A stretch of 57,139 nucleotides of DNA from Candidatus Doudnabacteria bacterium (GCA_016218585.1 JACRDK010000022.1:1-57139), one strand, 5' to 3'. Positions 7,233-16,093 are shown, counted from the first letter of the stretch. Notes: generated by a model from the letters alone, not told the origin. Translations and numbers: made by a program.

Positions 7233-8656
7233 ATATCGACACATCTATATTTAAAGCTTATGACATCCGGGGAATTTACCCAGAGCAAATTAATGCTGAT
7301 CTGGTATATAAAATTATTCAAGGTTATGTCCAGTTAATAACGCGGAAGGACGCGGAAACTAACGCGGAAGGACGCGGAAATTTTTTGGTTGTCGTGGGGC
7401 ATGATATGCGCCTTTCCGGCGAAGAATTCAGCGAGTCGGCAATTAGCGCTTTAACAGATGCCGGAATTAATGTTATAGATATTGGCCTGGTTTCTACCGA
7501 CCAGCTGTACTTTGCCGCGGCAACATTGCCTGTGGCAGGCGGAATTCAAATTACCGCCAGCCATAATCCAAAAGAATTCGGCGGAATGAAATTAGTTCGT
7601 GCTAAGGGAGCGCCAATTTCCGGCGACAGCGGAATATATGAAATAAGGGATATGGTAATTTCCAATTTCCAATTTCCAATTTCCAAAAATAAGGGGAAGG
7701 TGGAGAAGAAAGATATAAAACAAGAATATTTTGACCATGTTTTTAAAACTTTTGACGTTAGCAAAATTAAACCGCTGAAAATTGTTGCCAATACCAATTT
7801 TGGCATGGCGACCCAGGTAATTGATGAGTTGAAAAAAAGGTTGCCCATAGAATTTTTAGAAGTGGTTAATCCGGAATTAGACGGCAATTTTCCTAAAGGG
7901 CCATCCGATCCATTATTGCCCTCTAACCGCGGCGAAACTATTGCTGCAATAGAAAAGTTGCATCCCGATTTCGGCGTTGCCTGGGACGGTGATGCCGACC
8001 GTTGTTTCTTTTTTGACGAAAATGGCAAATTTATTACCCCGGCATATATTAATGCCTTGCTCGCCGGATATTATTTGCAAAAATACCCTGGCGGAAAAGT
8101 CTTGCACGATACGCGCGTGGTAAGAGTGATTGACTATGCCATTGCGCAGAATCACGGCGTGGCCATTATGAACAAAGCAGGGCATTCTTTTATTAAAGAG
8201 AGAATGGCTAAAGAAGATGCGGTGTTTGGCAATGAAACCTCCGGCCATTATTATTTTAAAGATAATTTTTATTTGGATAACGGTTTGTTTCCGCTGCTGG
8301 CTGTCCTGGATATTCTTTCTACAGAAACACAAAAAAATTCACTACAGATGCCTACAGAAGCGAAGCCGATGACGTTTTCGGAGTTGTTAAAGCCGCTGCG
8401 CGAAAAGTTTTATATATCCGAGGAAATTAATTTTGAATTTACAAACACGAATATTTTGGAAGATATAAAAAACAAATATTCAGATGCGGAAATAGATAAT
8501 ACCGACGGATTTAGTTTTAGCTATCCTTCCTGGAGATTTAATGTCAGAAGTTCTAATACCCAAAATTTGCTGCGCTTGAACTTAGAAGCTGACAGCGAAG
8601 AGTTGCTAAAACAAAAAACCGACGAGTTAGTCGGATTCATAAACGAAGTTAAATAG
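7229..8656 (+). CDS. manB: Phosphomannomutase/phosphoglucomutase
   Basis: FKAYDIRGIYPEQ, GIQITASHNPKEFGGMKL, GVAWDGDADRCFFFDENG, FGNETSGHYYFKD. Confidence 0.95.
   Translation: MNIDTSIFKAYDIRGIYPEQINADLVYKIIQGYVQLITRKDAETNAEGRGNFLVVVGHDMRLSGEEFSESAISALTDAGINVIDIGLVSTDQLYFAAATLPVAGGIQITASHNPKEFGGMKLVRAKGAPISGDSGIYEIRDMVISNFQFPISKNKGKVEKKDIKQEYFDHVFKTFDVSKIKPLKIVANTNFGMATQVIDELKKRLPIEFLEVVNPELDGNFPKGPSDPLLPSNRGETIAAIEKLHPDFGVAWDGDADRCFFFDENGKFITPAYINALLAGYYLQKYPGGKVLHDTRVVRVIDYAIAQNHGVAIMNKAGHSFIKERMAKEDAVFGNETSGHYYFKDNFYLDNGLFPLLAVLDILSTETQKNSLQMPTEAKPMTFSELLKPLREKFYISEEINFEFTNTNILEDIKNKYSDAEIDNTDGFSFSYPSWRFNVRSSNTQNLLRLNLEADSEELLKQKTDELVGFINEVK
7338..7382 (+). repeat. In-frame F1 words inside phosphomannomutase
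   Basis: aacgcggaaggacgcggaaactaacgcggaaggacgcggaaa encoding TRKDAETNAEGRGN. Confidence 0.8.
7653..7687 (+). repeat. In-frame F7 tandem (aatttcc)n inside phosphomannomutase
   Basis: ggtaatttccaatttccaatttccaatttccaaaa encoding VISNFQFPISK. Confidence 0.75.
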
Positions 8657-8673
8657 AATTTAGATTTGAGTAA

Positions 8674-8708
8674 GGCCGCCACGACGATTGGTCGCGGCGG
8701 CCTTTTGG
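8674..8708. terminator. Intrinsic terminator between convergent genes
   Basis: AAGGCCGCCacgacgattggtcGCGGCGGCCTTttggtt. Confidence 0.75.
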
Positions 8709-8718
8709 TTTGCGTGGT

Positions 8719-9045
8719 TCAAGCAGCGAGGTTGCTGGGTCGAGCCACTAGTGTCGGTTTGTTTTTAGCCTCTTGCTCTTCTTTTTTGAGCCGTGCCAAA
8801 TTTTCTTCGGGCGTTCCATCAATGGGGCTTGCTCCAGCCTCCATCGGCAGAACAAAGCGCAGAGGCTCTGTTAGCGGCTTTTTGAGGCCACACAAAATCA
8901 GGTTTTTGCCAGAGCCGGTAAAGATTAGAATATGCAGCGGGTCTATTGCAACATTTGTATTCACCTTCACCAGCGGGAGACCTGTGAGGCTGCGGAAAAT
9001 AGACCACATATCCGCGGCAGTGCAAAAGCTGAGCTGAATCGTCAT
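8719..9045 (-). CDS. Hypothetical protein (108 aa)
   Basis: ATGA-type overlap with upstream 9042-9380 ORF. Confidence 0.6.
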   Translation of the reverse strand: MTIQLSFCTAADMWSIFRSLTGLPLVKVNTNVAIDPLHILIFTGSGKNLILCGLKKPLTEPLRFVLPMEAGASPIDGTPEENLARLKKEEQEAKNKPTLVARPSNLAA

Positions 9046-9380
9046 GGATGCCCTCTTTCGAATAGTTGTACCAACTTGATCTCGTTGTGGCCGTGGCCGT
9101 TAGTGTTGACCTTGGGCCAAAGTCTGCGTTTAGCGGCGCAGAGGTCTGCGGAACCGGGAAAATAACAAATCTTCTTCACCCATGCTGGTATTTCTACGTA
9201 GTTCAGTGTTCCGCCGCAAGATAAGCAGAGAATTACGTCGTTGTCATGGACTTCTGCATTCCTGTTGACCGGGAACAGTCCGCACCATTTACCCAGGCTT
9301 TGCCAATTTTGAGCCAAGAGGCGTGCTTCGGCATCACCCGTACAAAAAATCACAAAGACGCTTGGCGGTTGAACCGACAT
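9042..9380 (-). CDS. Hypothetical protein (112 aa; start MSVQPPSVF)
   Basis: SD aaggaggt 6-8 nt upstream of ATG 9380. Confidence 0.65.
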   Translation of the reverse strand: MSVQPPSVFVIFCTGDAEARLLAQNWQSLGKWCGLFPVNRNAEVHDNDVILCLSCGGTLNYVEIPAWVKKICYFPGSADLCAAKRRLWPKVNTNGHGHNEIKLVQLFERGHP

Positions 9381-9466
9381 TGTACTACCTCCTTGGTAAT
9401 ATAAAAAGACAACCAAAAATTAGTTTCCTTTTTATGTTGCCAAATAGTTTTTCATAAGTAAAAAAG

Positions 9467-9490
9467 ACTGCTCAATTAGAGCAGTCCAAT
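9467..9490 (-). terminator. Intrinsic terminator overlapping the trpS stop codon
   Basis: Minus strand GGACTGCTCtaattGAGCAGTCtttttt. Confidence 0.75.
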
Positions 9491-10450
9491 TTTTTGTTTC
9501 ACTTCCGTTAAAGTTGCCTGGGCAACCGTGCGGGCACGGTCTGCCCCTTGTCCTAAAATTTTTGCCAGATAATCGGGGCGGGCTAACAGTTCCTGTTTCT
9601 TTTCTCTAAAGTTTTCAAAATAAACAGCAATATCTTTTGCCAAGGTCTCCTTGAGTTCGCTAAATTTTAAGTTGCCCTGTTTTTGTTGATCGTGGAAAAA
9701 AGCTACTTCTTCTTTGCTGCCAAAGTGTTCGAGCAAAGAAAATAAATTCTCAACTCCCGGAGACTTATGTCCGGCCTCAGAAGCGGTTACGGCTTTTTTC
9801 AGTTTGCGGGAAATCTCAGCAGGGGAGTCATCCATTAAAATTGCTTCATCGCCGGTCTTGCTCATTTTTTTTGCCGGGTCGGCCAGAGACATAATCCTTA
9901 GTGGTTTGCGCATAAAAGTATGAGGCTCAGGAAAAACTTTGCCGAAGCGGTTGTTAAATTTTCTGGCCACCACACGAGACAATTCCACATGCTGGGTTTG
10001 GTCTTCGCCAACTGGCACGGCTGATGGTTTGTACATTAAAATATCAGCAGCCATTAATGCTGGGTAAGTTAGCAGGCCGGCATTGATATTCTCTTTATGA
10101 GATTTAGATTTATCTTTAAATTGAGTCATCCTTTCCAGTTCGCTTAGCGGCAGTATACAGTTAAAAATCCATGCCAGTGTGGCGTGCTCTAAGATATGAT
10201 TTTGCAAAAAGAACACTGACTTTTCTGGGTCAATGCCAGCAGCTAAATAAGTGGCCGCAACATCTAAAGTGTTTTGGGAAAGCTCATCAGGCTTAAATGG
10301 GGTAGTAATGCCGTGAAGATCGGCTATAAAAAAATAGCAATTATGGCCTTGGTTTTGTAGCTCTACCCATTGCTGCAGTGCGCCTAAGTAATTGCCTATA
10401 TGTAGTTTGCCCGAAGCCCTAACTCCGGAGACAATAGTTTGTTTTTCCAT
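9476..10450 (-). CDS. trpS: Tryptophan--tRNA ligase
   Basis: SGVRASGKLHIGNYLGAL, FIADLHGIT, KMSKT. Confidence 0.96.
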   Translation of the reverse strand: MEKQTIVSGVRASGKLHIGNYLGALQQWVELQNQGHNCYFFIADLHGITTPFKPDELSQNTLDVAATYLAAGIDPEKSVFFLQNHILEHATLAWIFNCILPLSELERMTQFKDKSKSHKENINAGLLTYPALMAADILMYKPSAVPVGEDQTQHVELSRVVARKFNNRFGKVFPEPHTFMRKPLRIMSLADPAKKMSKTGDEAILMDDSPAEISRKLKKAVTASEAGHKSPGVENLFSLLEHFGSKEEVAFFHDQQKQGNLKFSELKETLAKDIAVYFENFREKKQELLARPDYLAKILGQGADRARTVAQATLTEVKQKIGLL

Positions 10451-10486
10451 AAAATAAGTATAGCAAATAATGGCCGGAAATAAAAA

Positions 10487-10518
10487 GGTGGCCGCGGAAC
10501 TTGGGGTTCCGCGGCCTT
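10487..10518 (-). terminator. Intrinsic terminator
   Basis: Minus strand GGCCGCGGAACcccaaGTTCCGCGGCCacctttttatt. Confidence 0.85.
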
Positions 10519-10525
10519 GGAGGGG

Positions 10526-10690
10526 TTAGAAATGTTCCGGGAAGGGGGCTTCAATCTCTGTGACGGATACTATTTCTAGAACCGTCATAGCCGGCTGGGT
10601 GGTTTCCTGTTCGGCGGCGTCGGAGTATACAGCTCCGTCAGTCTCGGAGGGTTTAAAAAAGCTAAACGAATTAAGAATCCACTGGAACAT
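10526..10690 (-). CDS. Small hypothetical protein (54 aa), below the ORF-track cutoff
   Basis: MFQWILNSFSFFKPSETDGAVYSDAAEQETTQPAMTVLEIVSVTEIEAPFPEHF; SD ggaggatccacaATG; terminator downstream. Confidence 0.65.
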   Translation of the reverse strand: MFQWILNSFSFFKPSETDGAVYSDAAEQETTQPAMTVLEIVSVTEIEAPFPEHF

Positions 10691-10775
10691 TGTGGATCCT
10701 CCTTCGTGGAGGATTATAGCATAAAACCAAAAGCTCCAGCCAGAGCCAGAAATTTGCAGGTTTTTCCTTTGCGAA

Positions 10776-11390
10776 TTAAACTATTTTTCCTATAAAATAT
10801 ATTGTAATGTTGGCCATTACCCAGGCTAAGCCCAATAAAGCAAACATAGTGGCATAATTTTTACTGTTTGGCATTGGCCGCGGCAATGCCGCCAGCTGGT
10901 CTTGAGTCAGCAAGAAGGGGATAGTTGAAAATGAACCATAGACCATAAAAATAAACAGCCAGATTAATGGGTTGAATGCTCCGTATAGCAGAATGCCCTC
11001 AAACAAAACTCCCCACAGGCCGGTTACCCAAAAAACTGCCCAAGAGGAAAAGTCATATTTTTTTAACATATAATACCAGGCAACTACCACCCAGAAGTAT
11101 ATGGTGAGAGCTTGAATAAAATGATGAATTGGGTTTTGGCTGAAACTTTTTTCAAATCCTTCAATTTGCACAAACCATTGGGTTAATCCGCCAAATACAA
11201 CACCCCAAAAAATATAAGCCAGGCCCAATGGCAAGGGAAGTTTGGCTAATGTGAGCCTTAGTCCTGACCAAAGTAAAATTAAAACAAATACGGAAAAAAT
11301 TAAGATAGAAGATATTCCATCCTGCGACCAGCGGATAACGGGCAAGAGAGCGGCAAGAATCAAAAGGGTTTTTAAAATTTTGTTTTTCAT
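10776..11390 (-). CDS. Polytopic membrane protein
   Basis: Multiple hydrophobic segments; start moved to MKNKILKTLL. Confidence 0.7.
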   Translation of the reverse strand: MKNKILKTLLILAALLPVIRWSQDGISSILIFSVFVLILLWSGLRLTLAKLPLPLGLAYIFWGVVFGGLTQWFVQIEGFEKSFSQNPIHHFIQALTIYFWVVVAWYYMLKKYDFSSWAVFWVTGLWGVLFEGILLYGAFNPLIWLFIFMVYGSFSTIPFLLTQDQLAALPRPMPNSKNYATMFALLGLAWVMANITIYFIGKIV

Positions 11391-11423
11391 ATAGGACGTC
11401 ATCAATTTTAATCAGGATAACAA

Positions 11424-11462
11424 AAATCCCGCCCCAAGACAATTGGAAGCGGGATTTTTTAA
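11424..11462 (-). terminator. Intrinsic terminator after rnj
   Basis: AAAAATCCCGCcccaagacaattggaaGCGGGATTTTTT. Confidence 0.8.
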
Positions 11463-11464
11463 GC

Positions 11465-13315
11465 TTATATTTCAATAACCACTGGAAGCACCATGGGTCT
11501 ACGTTCAGTCTTTTGGTATAAGTATTCGCCGATTTCGTCGCGGACAATGTTGCGCAGGTAGGCATAGTTAGGTTCAAGTTTTTCCTTGCCTTTGCTTTCA
11601 ACTAATTTGCGTACTTCGTGTTTAACTTCGCGAATCAAATCGTCATTGCCTTTCATATAAATGAAACCGCGGGAGATGATGTCGGCTTGGTTAATTAATT
11701 TACCGGTGCGGCGGTCAAGCGTCATAATAATAACGAACATACCGTCTTGGGCCATAACCTGGCGGTCGCGAATAACAACTTCGCCAACATCGCCAATGCC
11801 CAGTCCGTCAATAAAGACATAGCCGCTGGAAATTTTTGAATCTTCGGTAACTTTGGCATCCTGAGCGGATGTTATTTCCAAAATTTGTCCGTTATCTAGG
11901 GCAAAAATTCTGTCGTCGGCAATGCCCATGGTTCTGGCCAAGTCAGCGTGAGCTACAATCATATGGTGCTCACCGTGAATCGGCATAAAGAATTTTGGTT
12001 TAACCAACGCCATCATTAATTTTAATTCTTCCTGGTGGGCGTGTCCGGAAGTGTGGATGTCTAATGTTTTGTTATATATAACGTGGCTGCCTAAGCGGGT
12101 AAGGTTAGACAACATAGCGGAAATAGCGCGTTCGTTGCCTGGAATAGGGGAGGCAGAGACAATGGTGGTGTCGCCTTTTTTAATTTTAACGGTTTTGTGG
12201 TCGCCGCGGGCAATGCGGGCCAAGCCGGCCGCTTCTTCGCCTTGAGCGCCGGTGGTTAAAATTAAAATTTGGCTATCCGGAAATTTTTTGGCAATTTCCG
12301 ACTTTATAATAATCTTTGGCTGGATTTTTAAATAACCCAGGGAAAGAGCGATTTCAATGTTATTAACCAAGCTGCGCCCGGTAACAATAACTTTGCGGTT
12401 GTATTTTGCCGCTGAATCAAACACCTGTTGAATACGGGAAATGTTGGTAGAGAAGTTGGCAAAAATTATGCGTCCCTTTATGTCGGCAAAGGTGCGGTCA
12501 ATGGTTAAGCCAATTTCGCGTTCAGATGCGCAGTAGCCGGGCTTGGTGGCATTGGTCGAGTCGGACATTAACAAAGTTACGCCCTCGGCTCCAAATTTAG
12601 CGATTTTATCAAATTCGGTAGGTTTGCCGTCGGCCGGGGTATGGTCAAACTTCCAGTCAGTGGCATAAACAATTTGCCCGACAGGAGTGGTAATGCATAA
12701 GCCAACAGAATCCGGAATGCTGTGATTTAATCTAAAGAAGCGTACTTTAAAATTACCCAAAGTAAGCACGTCATCTTTAGTTAGGGTGTGAATTTTGGAA
12801 CGGCCTAATAGGCCAAATTCTTCCAAACGCTTTTTAATAAAAGCAGCGGTGAGGCCCATAGTATAAACTGGCGGGTCGCCAATTTTCGGCAAAATGTAAG
12901 GTACGGCGCCAATGTGGTCCAAGTGGCCGTGGGTAATAATTACTCCGCGAATGCGGCGCTTGTTTTCTTCCAGCCATTTTGTGTCCGGAATAATGTAATC
13001 AATTCCGGGCATGGTGTCGTCCGGAAAGGCGAGTCCCATATCAATTACAATTAAGTCGTCGCCGAATTCCAGCACGGTCATATTTTCACCGACTTCTTCC
13101 ACACCACCCATCGGGATAATGCGCAAGTTTTGCCTGGAAGCGGTGTAGCGGCTGGTATTTAAAGCAGTCGCCGGTTTGTTGCCGGAAATTAATCCGGTGG
13201 CCTTGTTAATTAACATATCAAGGCGGTCGGTTTTCTCTGGTTCTTGTTTGGCAAAATTATTCGGCCTATTTTGGTGGGCCGGTTTGTTGTGCCTGTGGTC
13301 TTGTCTTTTTATCAT
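11465..13315 (-). CDS. rnj: Ribonuclease J
   Basis: metallo-beta-lactamase/beta-CASP: IIPMGGVEEVGENMTVLEF, ITHGHLDHIGAVPYI, TSGHAHQEELKLMM, FMPIHGEHHM. Confidence 0.95.
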   Translation of the reverse strand: MIKRQDHRHNKPAHQNRPNNFAKQEPEKTDRLDMLINKATGLISGNKPATALNTSRYTASRQNLRIIPMGGVEEVGENMTVLEFGDDLIVIDMGLAFPDDTMPGIDYIIPDTKWLEENKRRIRGVIITHGHLDHIGAVPYILPKIGDPPVYTMGLTAAFIKKRLEEFGLLGRSKIHTLTKDDVLTLGNFKVRFFRLNHSIPDSVGLCITTPVGQIVYATDWKFDHTPADGKPTEFDKIAKFGAEGVTLLMSDSTNATKPGYCASEREIGLTIDRTFADIKGRIIFANFSTNISRIQQVFDSAAKYNRKVIVTGRSLVNNIEIALSLGYLKIQPKIIIKSEIAKKFPDSQILILTTGAQGEEAAGLARIARGDHKTVKIKKGDTTIVSASPIPGNERAISAMLSNLTRLGSHVIYNKTLDIHTSGHAHQEELKLMMALVKPKFFMPIHGEHHMIVAHADLARTMGIADDRIFALDNGQILEITSAQDAKVTEDSKISSGYVFIDGLGIGDVGEVVIRDRQVMAQDGMFVIIMTLDRRTGKLINQADIISRGFIYMKGNDDLIREVKHEVRKLVESKGKEKLEPNYAYLRNIVRDEIGEYLYQKTERRPMVLPVVIEI

Positions 13316-13712
13316 GTGATTTTTGCTCGGCCGTAAATAAAACGGGTAAGCTATATTAATGTGTTCAAACTAAAAAAGGTTTGAACATTACTTATTAGGG
13401 AGTCTGTTACCAAATATCATTTTGGCTACAGTTTAAAAATTTTGGTCACTCGGCCAAAAAAATTTATCAGCTTACCTTTGGGTAAACATCAAAATTTATT
13501 TTGACCGATTGCCTCAAAATTTTGAAACCTCGCCTTAAAAGCCTATTTGGCAACAGACTCATATTTTGTTTTCCCTTTTAAGTGGAATCTATACCGACCT
13601 AAAACGGATCTTGCGACAGTGCGCAATTAACAAATTGCAAACAAAAAGAAACTTTCTAACTGCAATTTATTAACTGAGAATTTTTTTGATTTCAGGGGGG
13701 AACTAACTATTT
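13316..13712 (-). promoter_or_regulatory. Long structured 5' leader of rnj
   Basis: ~390 nt between promoter and ATG; 17-bp pairing arms 13400-13416/13544-13560 plus perfect 8-bp hairpin GTTCAAAC..GTTTGAAC. Confidence 0.65.
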
Positions 13713-13715
13713 CTA

Positions 13716-13745
13716 TAATTATATCATTAACCTGTTTTTTTGTCA
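13716..13745 (-). promoter_or_regulatory. Consensus sigma70 promoter for rnj
   Basis: Minus strand TTGACA-17 nt-TATAAT. Confidence 0.85.
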
Positions 13746-13839
13746 ATTTTCGGATATCTGCATTTTCCGGTTTAGCATCCATTTTACAATGTCGCCAAAG
13801 CTATTTTGGCCAAAGGCCAGTTGTAGCTTTGGCAAAGGC

Positions 13840-13926
13840 TGGTGCCCAGGAGAGGACTCGAACCTCCACGGGATTTCTCCCACACGTACCTGAAACGTGC
13901 GCGTATACCAATTCCGCCACCTGGGC
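13840..13926 (-). tRNA. tRNA-Leu(CAG), CCA encoded
   Basis: GCCCAGGTGGCGGAATTGGTATACGCGCACGTTTCAGGTACGTG...GGTTCGAGTCCTCTCCTGGGCACCA; anticodon loop TTCAGGT; long variable arm. Confidence 0.95.
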
Positions 13927-14060
13927 AAAGTAACTTAATTCATTAAAAATTCTCAAAATAATATTACACATTTTTCCTCGAACAATCAAATACAAGAGGG
14001 CAAATTTTGACTCTGGTTTGATATCCGCGCAATCTACTTTTATTCGCGTATCCGCGAATA

Positions 14061-15815
14061 TTATTTCCAAACTCTCTTCTGCTCAATGTACCAGTTGTTT
14101 ATGTCGTAAAAGCGCTGGTATGGTTCATAGAGAATTTTTATGCCCACATTTTTTACCTTCTGATCCAGCGCGTAAATGTATTCTGTTTGGTCCAGGTAGA
14201 TTACAGGAAAAGCAGCGGAAACTATATCTCTAAATTTTGCGTAGTTTTGTTCTCGCAATTCCTTATTGGTTGTGGTGCGAGCTTCCGTTATAAGCTTGTC
14301 GGCTGCGGAATCCTGGAAGCCGGTAAGGTTTACGCCCGGGTCTTTTGTTTGGCTGGAGTGCCAGAACAGGAAAGGGTCCGGGTCGGATCCAAATTTTTGT
14401 GGGAACAATAAAATATCAAAAGTCCGGGGTTTAATTAAAGTATCGGTAAGCTGTTTGCTTGGTAAAATTGTCAGGTTAACCTTAATATTTAAAGCCCGCC
14501 ATTGGTTGGCTAAAAGCTCGGCCGCTTTGGAGTTAACTAAAGAATCATTGGTGGCAATGGTTAGTTCTAATACCGCGCCTTTTTTGTTAAGCCGCAAGTT
14601 GGACTGTTGGTCGACGTTCCATCCGGCAGCGCTTAATAATTCATTGGCCTTGGCAACATCCGCCGGGGGGTTTAATTCTTCGCTATTCTGCTGTTGTTCA
14701 AACAACATTGGAGAAACCGGCAGCAGGGCATTATTTTTAAATACCTGGTCAATTATTTGGCGTTTGTCTGTGGCCAGCGACAGAGCTTGGCGAACATTTT
14801 TATCCGCTAAAATTTTATTATTCAGGTTAAAAAATACAACCTGATACTGCGGCAAGGGAATTTTAAAAACCTGAGCTTCTGTTTGCCCGTCCTGCAAATA
14901 TAAATTGCTGCCCAAAGGAATGAAGCCGAATCCGCTAATCTCTCTGCTGTGGAAAGCGTTGAGAATGTCGTCCTCCGAGTCATAGAACTTTATTACCAGC
15001 TGTTCAATTTGTGGTTTGTTGGCGTAATAATATTGGTTGGCCTGCAAATCTATTTCTTCTACTTTGCCGCTCGGCAGCTTTTTAATTTGCTTTATGGCAT
15101 ATGGCCCGCTGCCAATTGCCTCTAAATTAAATTTAGACAACAGAAAATTTTGGGAATCTACTTTGCTCCAAATGGTTTGCGGCAAAATTGGCAGGGTTAA
15201 ATTTTCCAGAAAAGGGCCGGAAATATCCTTAGTAGTAAACTTTACGCTGTAATCGGATAGTTTTTCCACGGTAGTGGCTTGCCACAGCGGACGGAGAGGG
15301 CTTTTATAAGATGGGTCCTGCAATAGCTGGATAGTGTAGATTACGTCATCGGCGGTAAAGCTTTTTTCATTGTGCCATTTTACGTCGCGCCTTAAGTTGA
15401 TGGTGTATTGTTTCTGGTCGTCGGAAATTACAGGCATTCCATCGGCCAGGTCGGGAGAAAGTTGTCCGTTGGCGTCGTATTTATAGAGGCCGGAAAAAAC
15501 CAGCTGGGTAAGCGACAGGTCCGGCTCTTGCCTGGCTAACAGGGGATTAATGTAAGTAGGCTGTCCCAATAGTCCTTCACTATAGACTCCGCCCGTGGCT
15601 GGCACCGGAGTTGTGTGTCGGTAATAAAAATTTCTTGCGGAAATAATAAAACTCAAAGCGGCAAGTAAAAATAATATTGCCAAGGCTATTTTTTCGTTTT
15701 TTCCCAATAAAGAAAAAACTTTCCGCAATCGGGAAAGGCTTAAGTGCTTCAGCTCTTTTGTTCCTGAAGCCGCGGTTCTGGTGTAGGAGATTAAGTTGTG
15801 AGCAAAACTGTTCAT
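14061..15815 (-). CDS. ABC transporter substrate-binding protein, peptide family (SBP_bac_5)
   Basis: GGVYSEGLLGQPTYINPLLARQEPDLSLTQLVFSGLYKYDANGQLSPDLADGMPV... TINLRRDVKWHNEKSFTADDVIYT. Confidence 0.9.
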   Translation of the reverse strand: MNSFAHNLISYTRTAASGTKELKHLSLSRLRKVFSLLGKNEKIALAILFLLAALSFIISARNFYYRHTTPVPATGGVYSEGLLGQPTYINPLLARQEPDLSLTQLVFSGLYKYDANGQLSPDLADGMPVISDDQKQYTINLRRDVKWHNEKSFTADDVIYTIQLLQDPSYKSPLRPLWQATTVEKLSDYSVKFTTKDISGPFLENLTLPILPQTIWSKVDSQNFLLSKFNLEAIGSGPYAIKQIKKLPSGKVEEIDLQANQYYYANKPQIEQLVIKFYDSEDDILNAFHSREISGFGFIPLGSNLYLQDGQTEAQVFKIPLPQYQVVFFNLNNKILADKNVRQALSLATDKRQIIDQVFKNNALLPVSPMLFEQQQNSEELNPPADVAKANELLSAAGWNVDQQSNLRLNKKGAVLELTIATNDSLVNSKAAELLANQWRALNIKVNLTILPSKQLTDTLIKPRTFDILLFPQKFGSDPDPFLFWHSSQTKDPGVNLTGFQDSAADKLITEARTTTNKELREQNYAKFRDIVSAAFPVIYLDQTEYIYALDQKVKNVGIKILYEPYQRFYDINNWYIEQKRVWK

Positions 15816-15865
15816 GACTAAAAGCAATAAATGCCCGGGTCTAAGAGGCGCGGGCTTTTAGCGCC

Positions 15866-16093
15866 TTACTTGCTAGTGAACAAGAAACTGATATTAATTG
15901 CTACAAAAAGTATGCCGAGGACAATGGTGGCATAAAATAACCATTTCTCAAAACCTCTTCTGGTCTGGACAATGTTGCCGGCGCCGCCGAAAACATTGGA
16001 CAACCCTGAAGATTTATTTTGCAAAGCAATAGCAATAATTAATAAAATCATTACTAAAATGTTGGAAAACTTGAGAAATGTGCTGAAATTCAT
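15866..16093 (-). CDS. secG: Preprotein translocase subunit SecG
   Basis: LLIIAIALQNKSSGLSNVFGGAGNIVQTRRGFEKWLFYATIVLGILFV. Confidence 0.88.
   Translation of the reverse strand: MNFSTFLKFSNILVMILLIIAIALQNKSSGLSNVFGGAGNIVQTRRGFEKWLFYATIVLGILFVAINISFLFTSK

Noticed and set aside
7229-8656. Possible recoding of UGA as Gly (SR1/Gracilibacteria-type code)
   Set aside because: UGA serves as a normal stop (e.g. 7230-7232) and conserved genes read through without in-frame UGA.
13316-13712. rnj leader considered as 6S RNA, RNase P RNA or tmRNA
   Set aside because: None of the recognisable conserved motifs of those RNAs is present; better explained as an mRNA leader.
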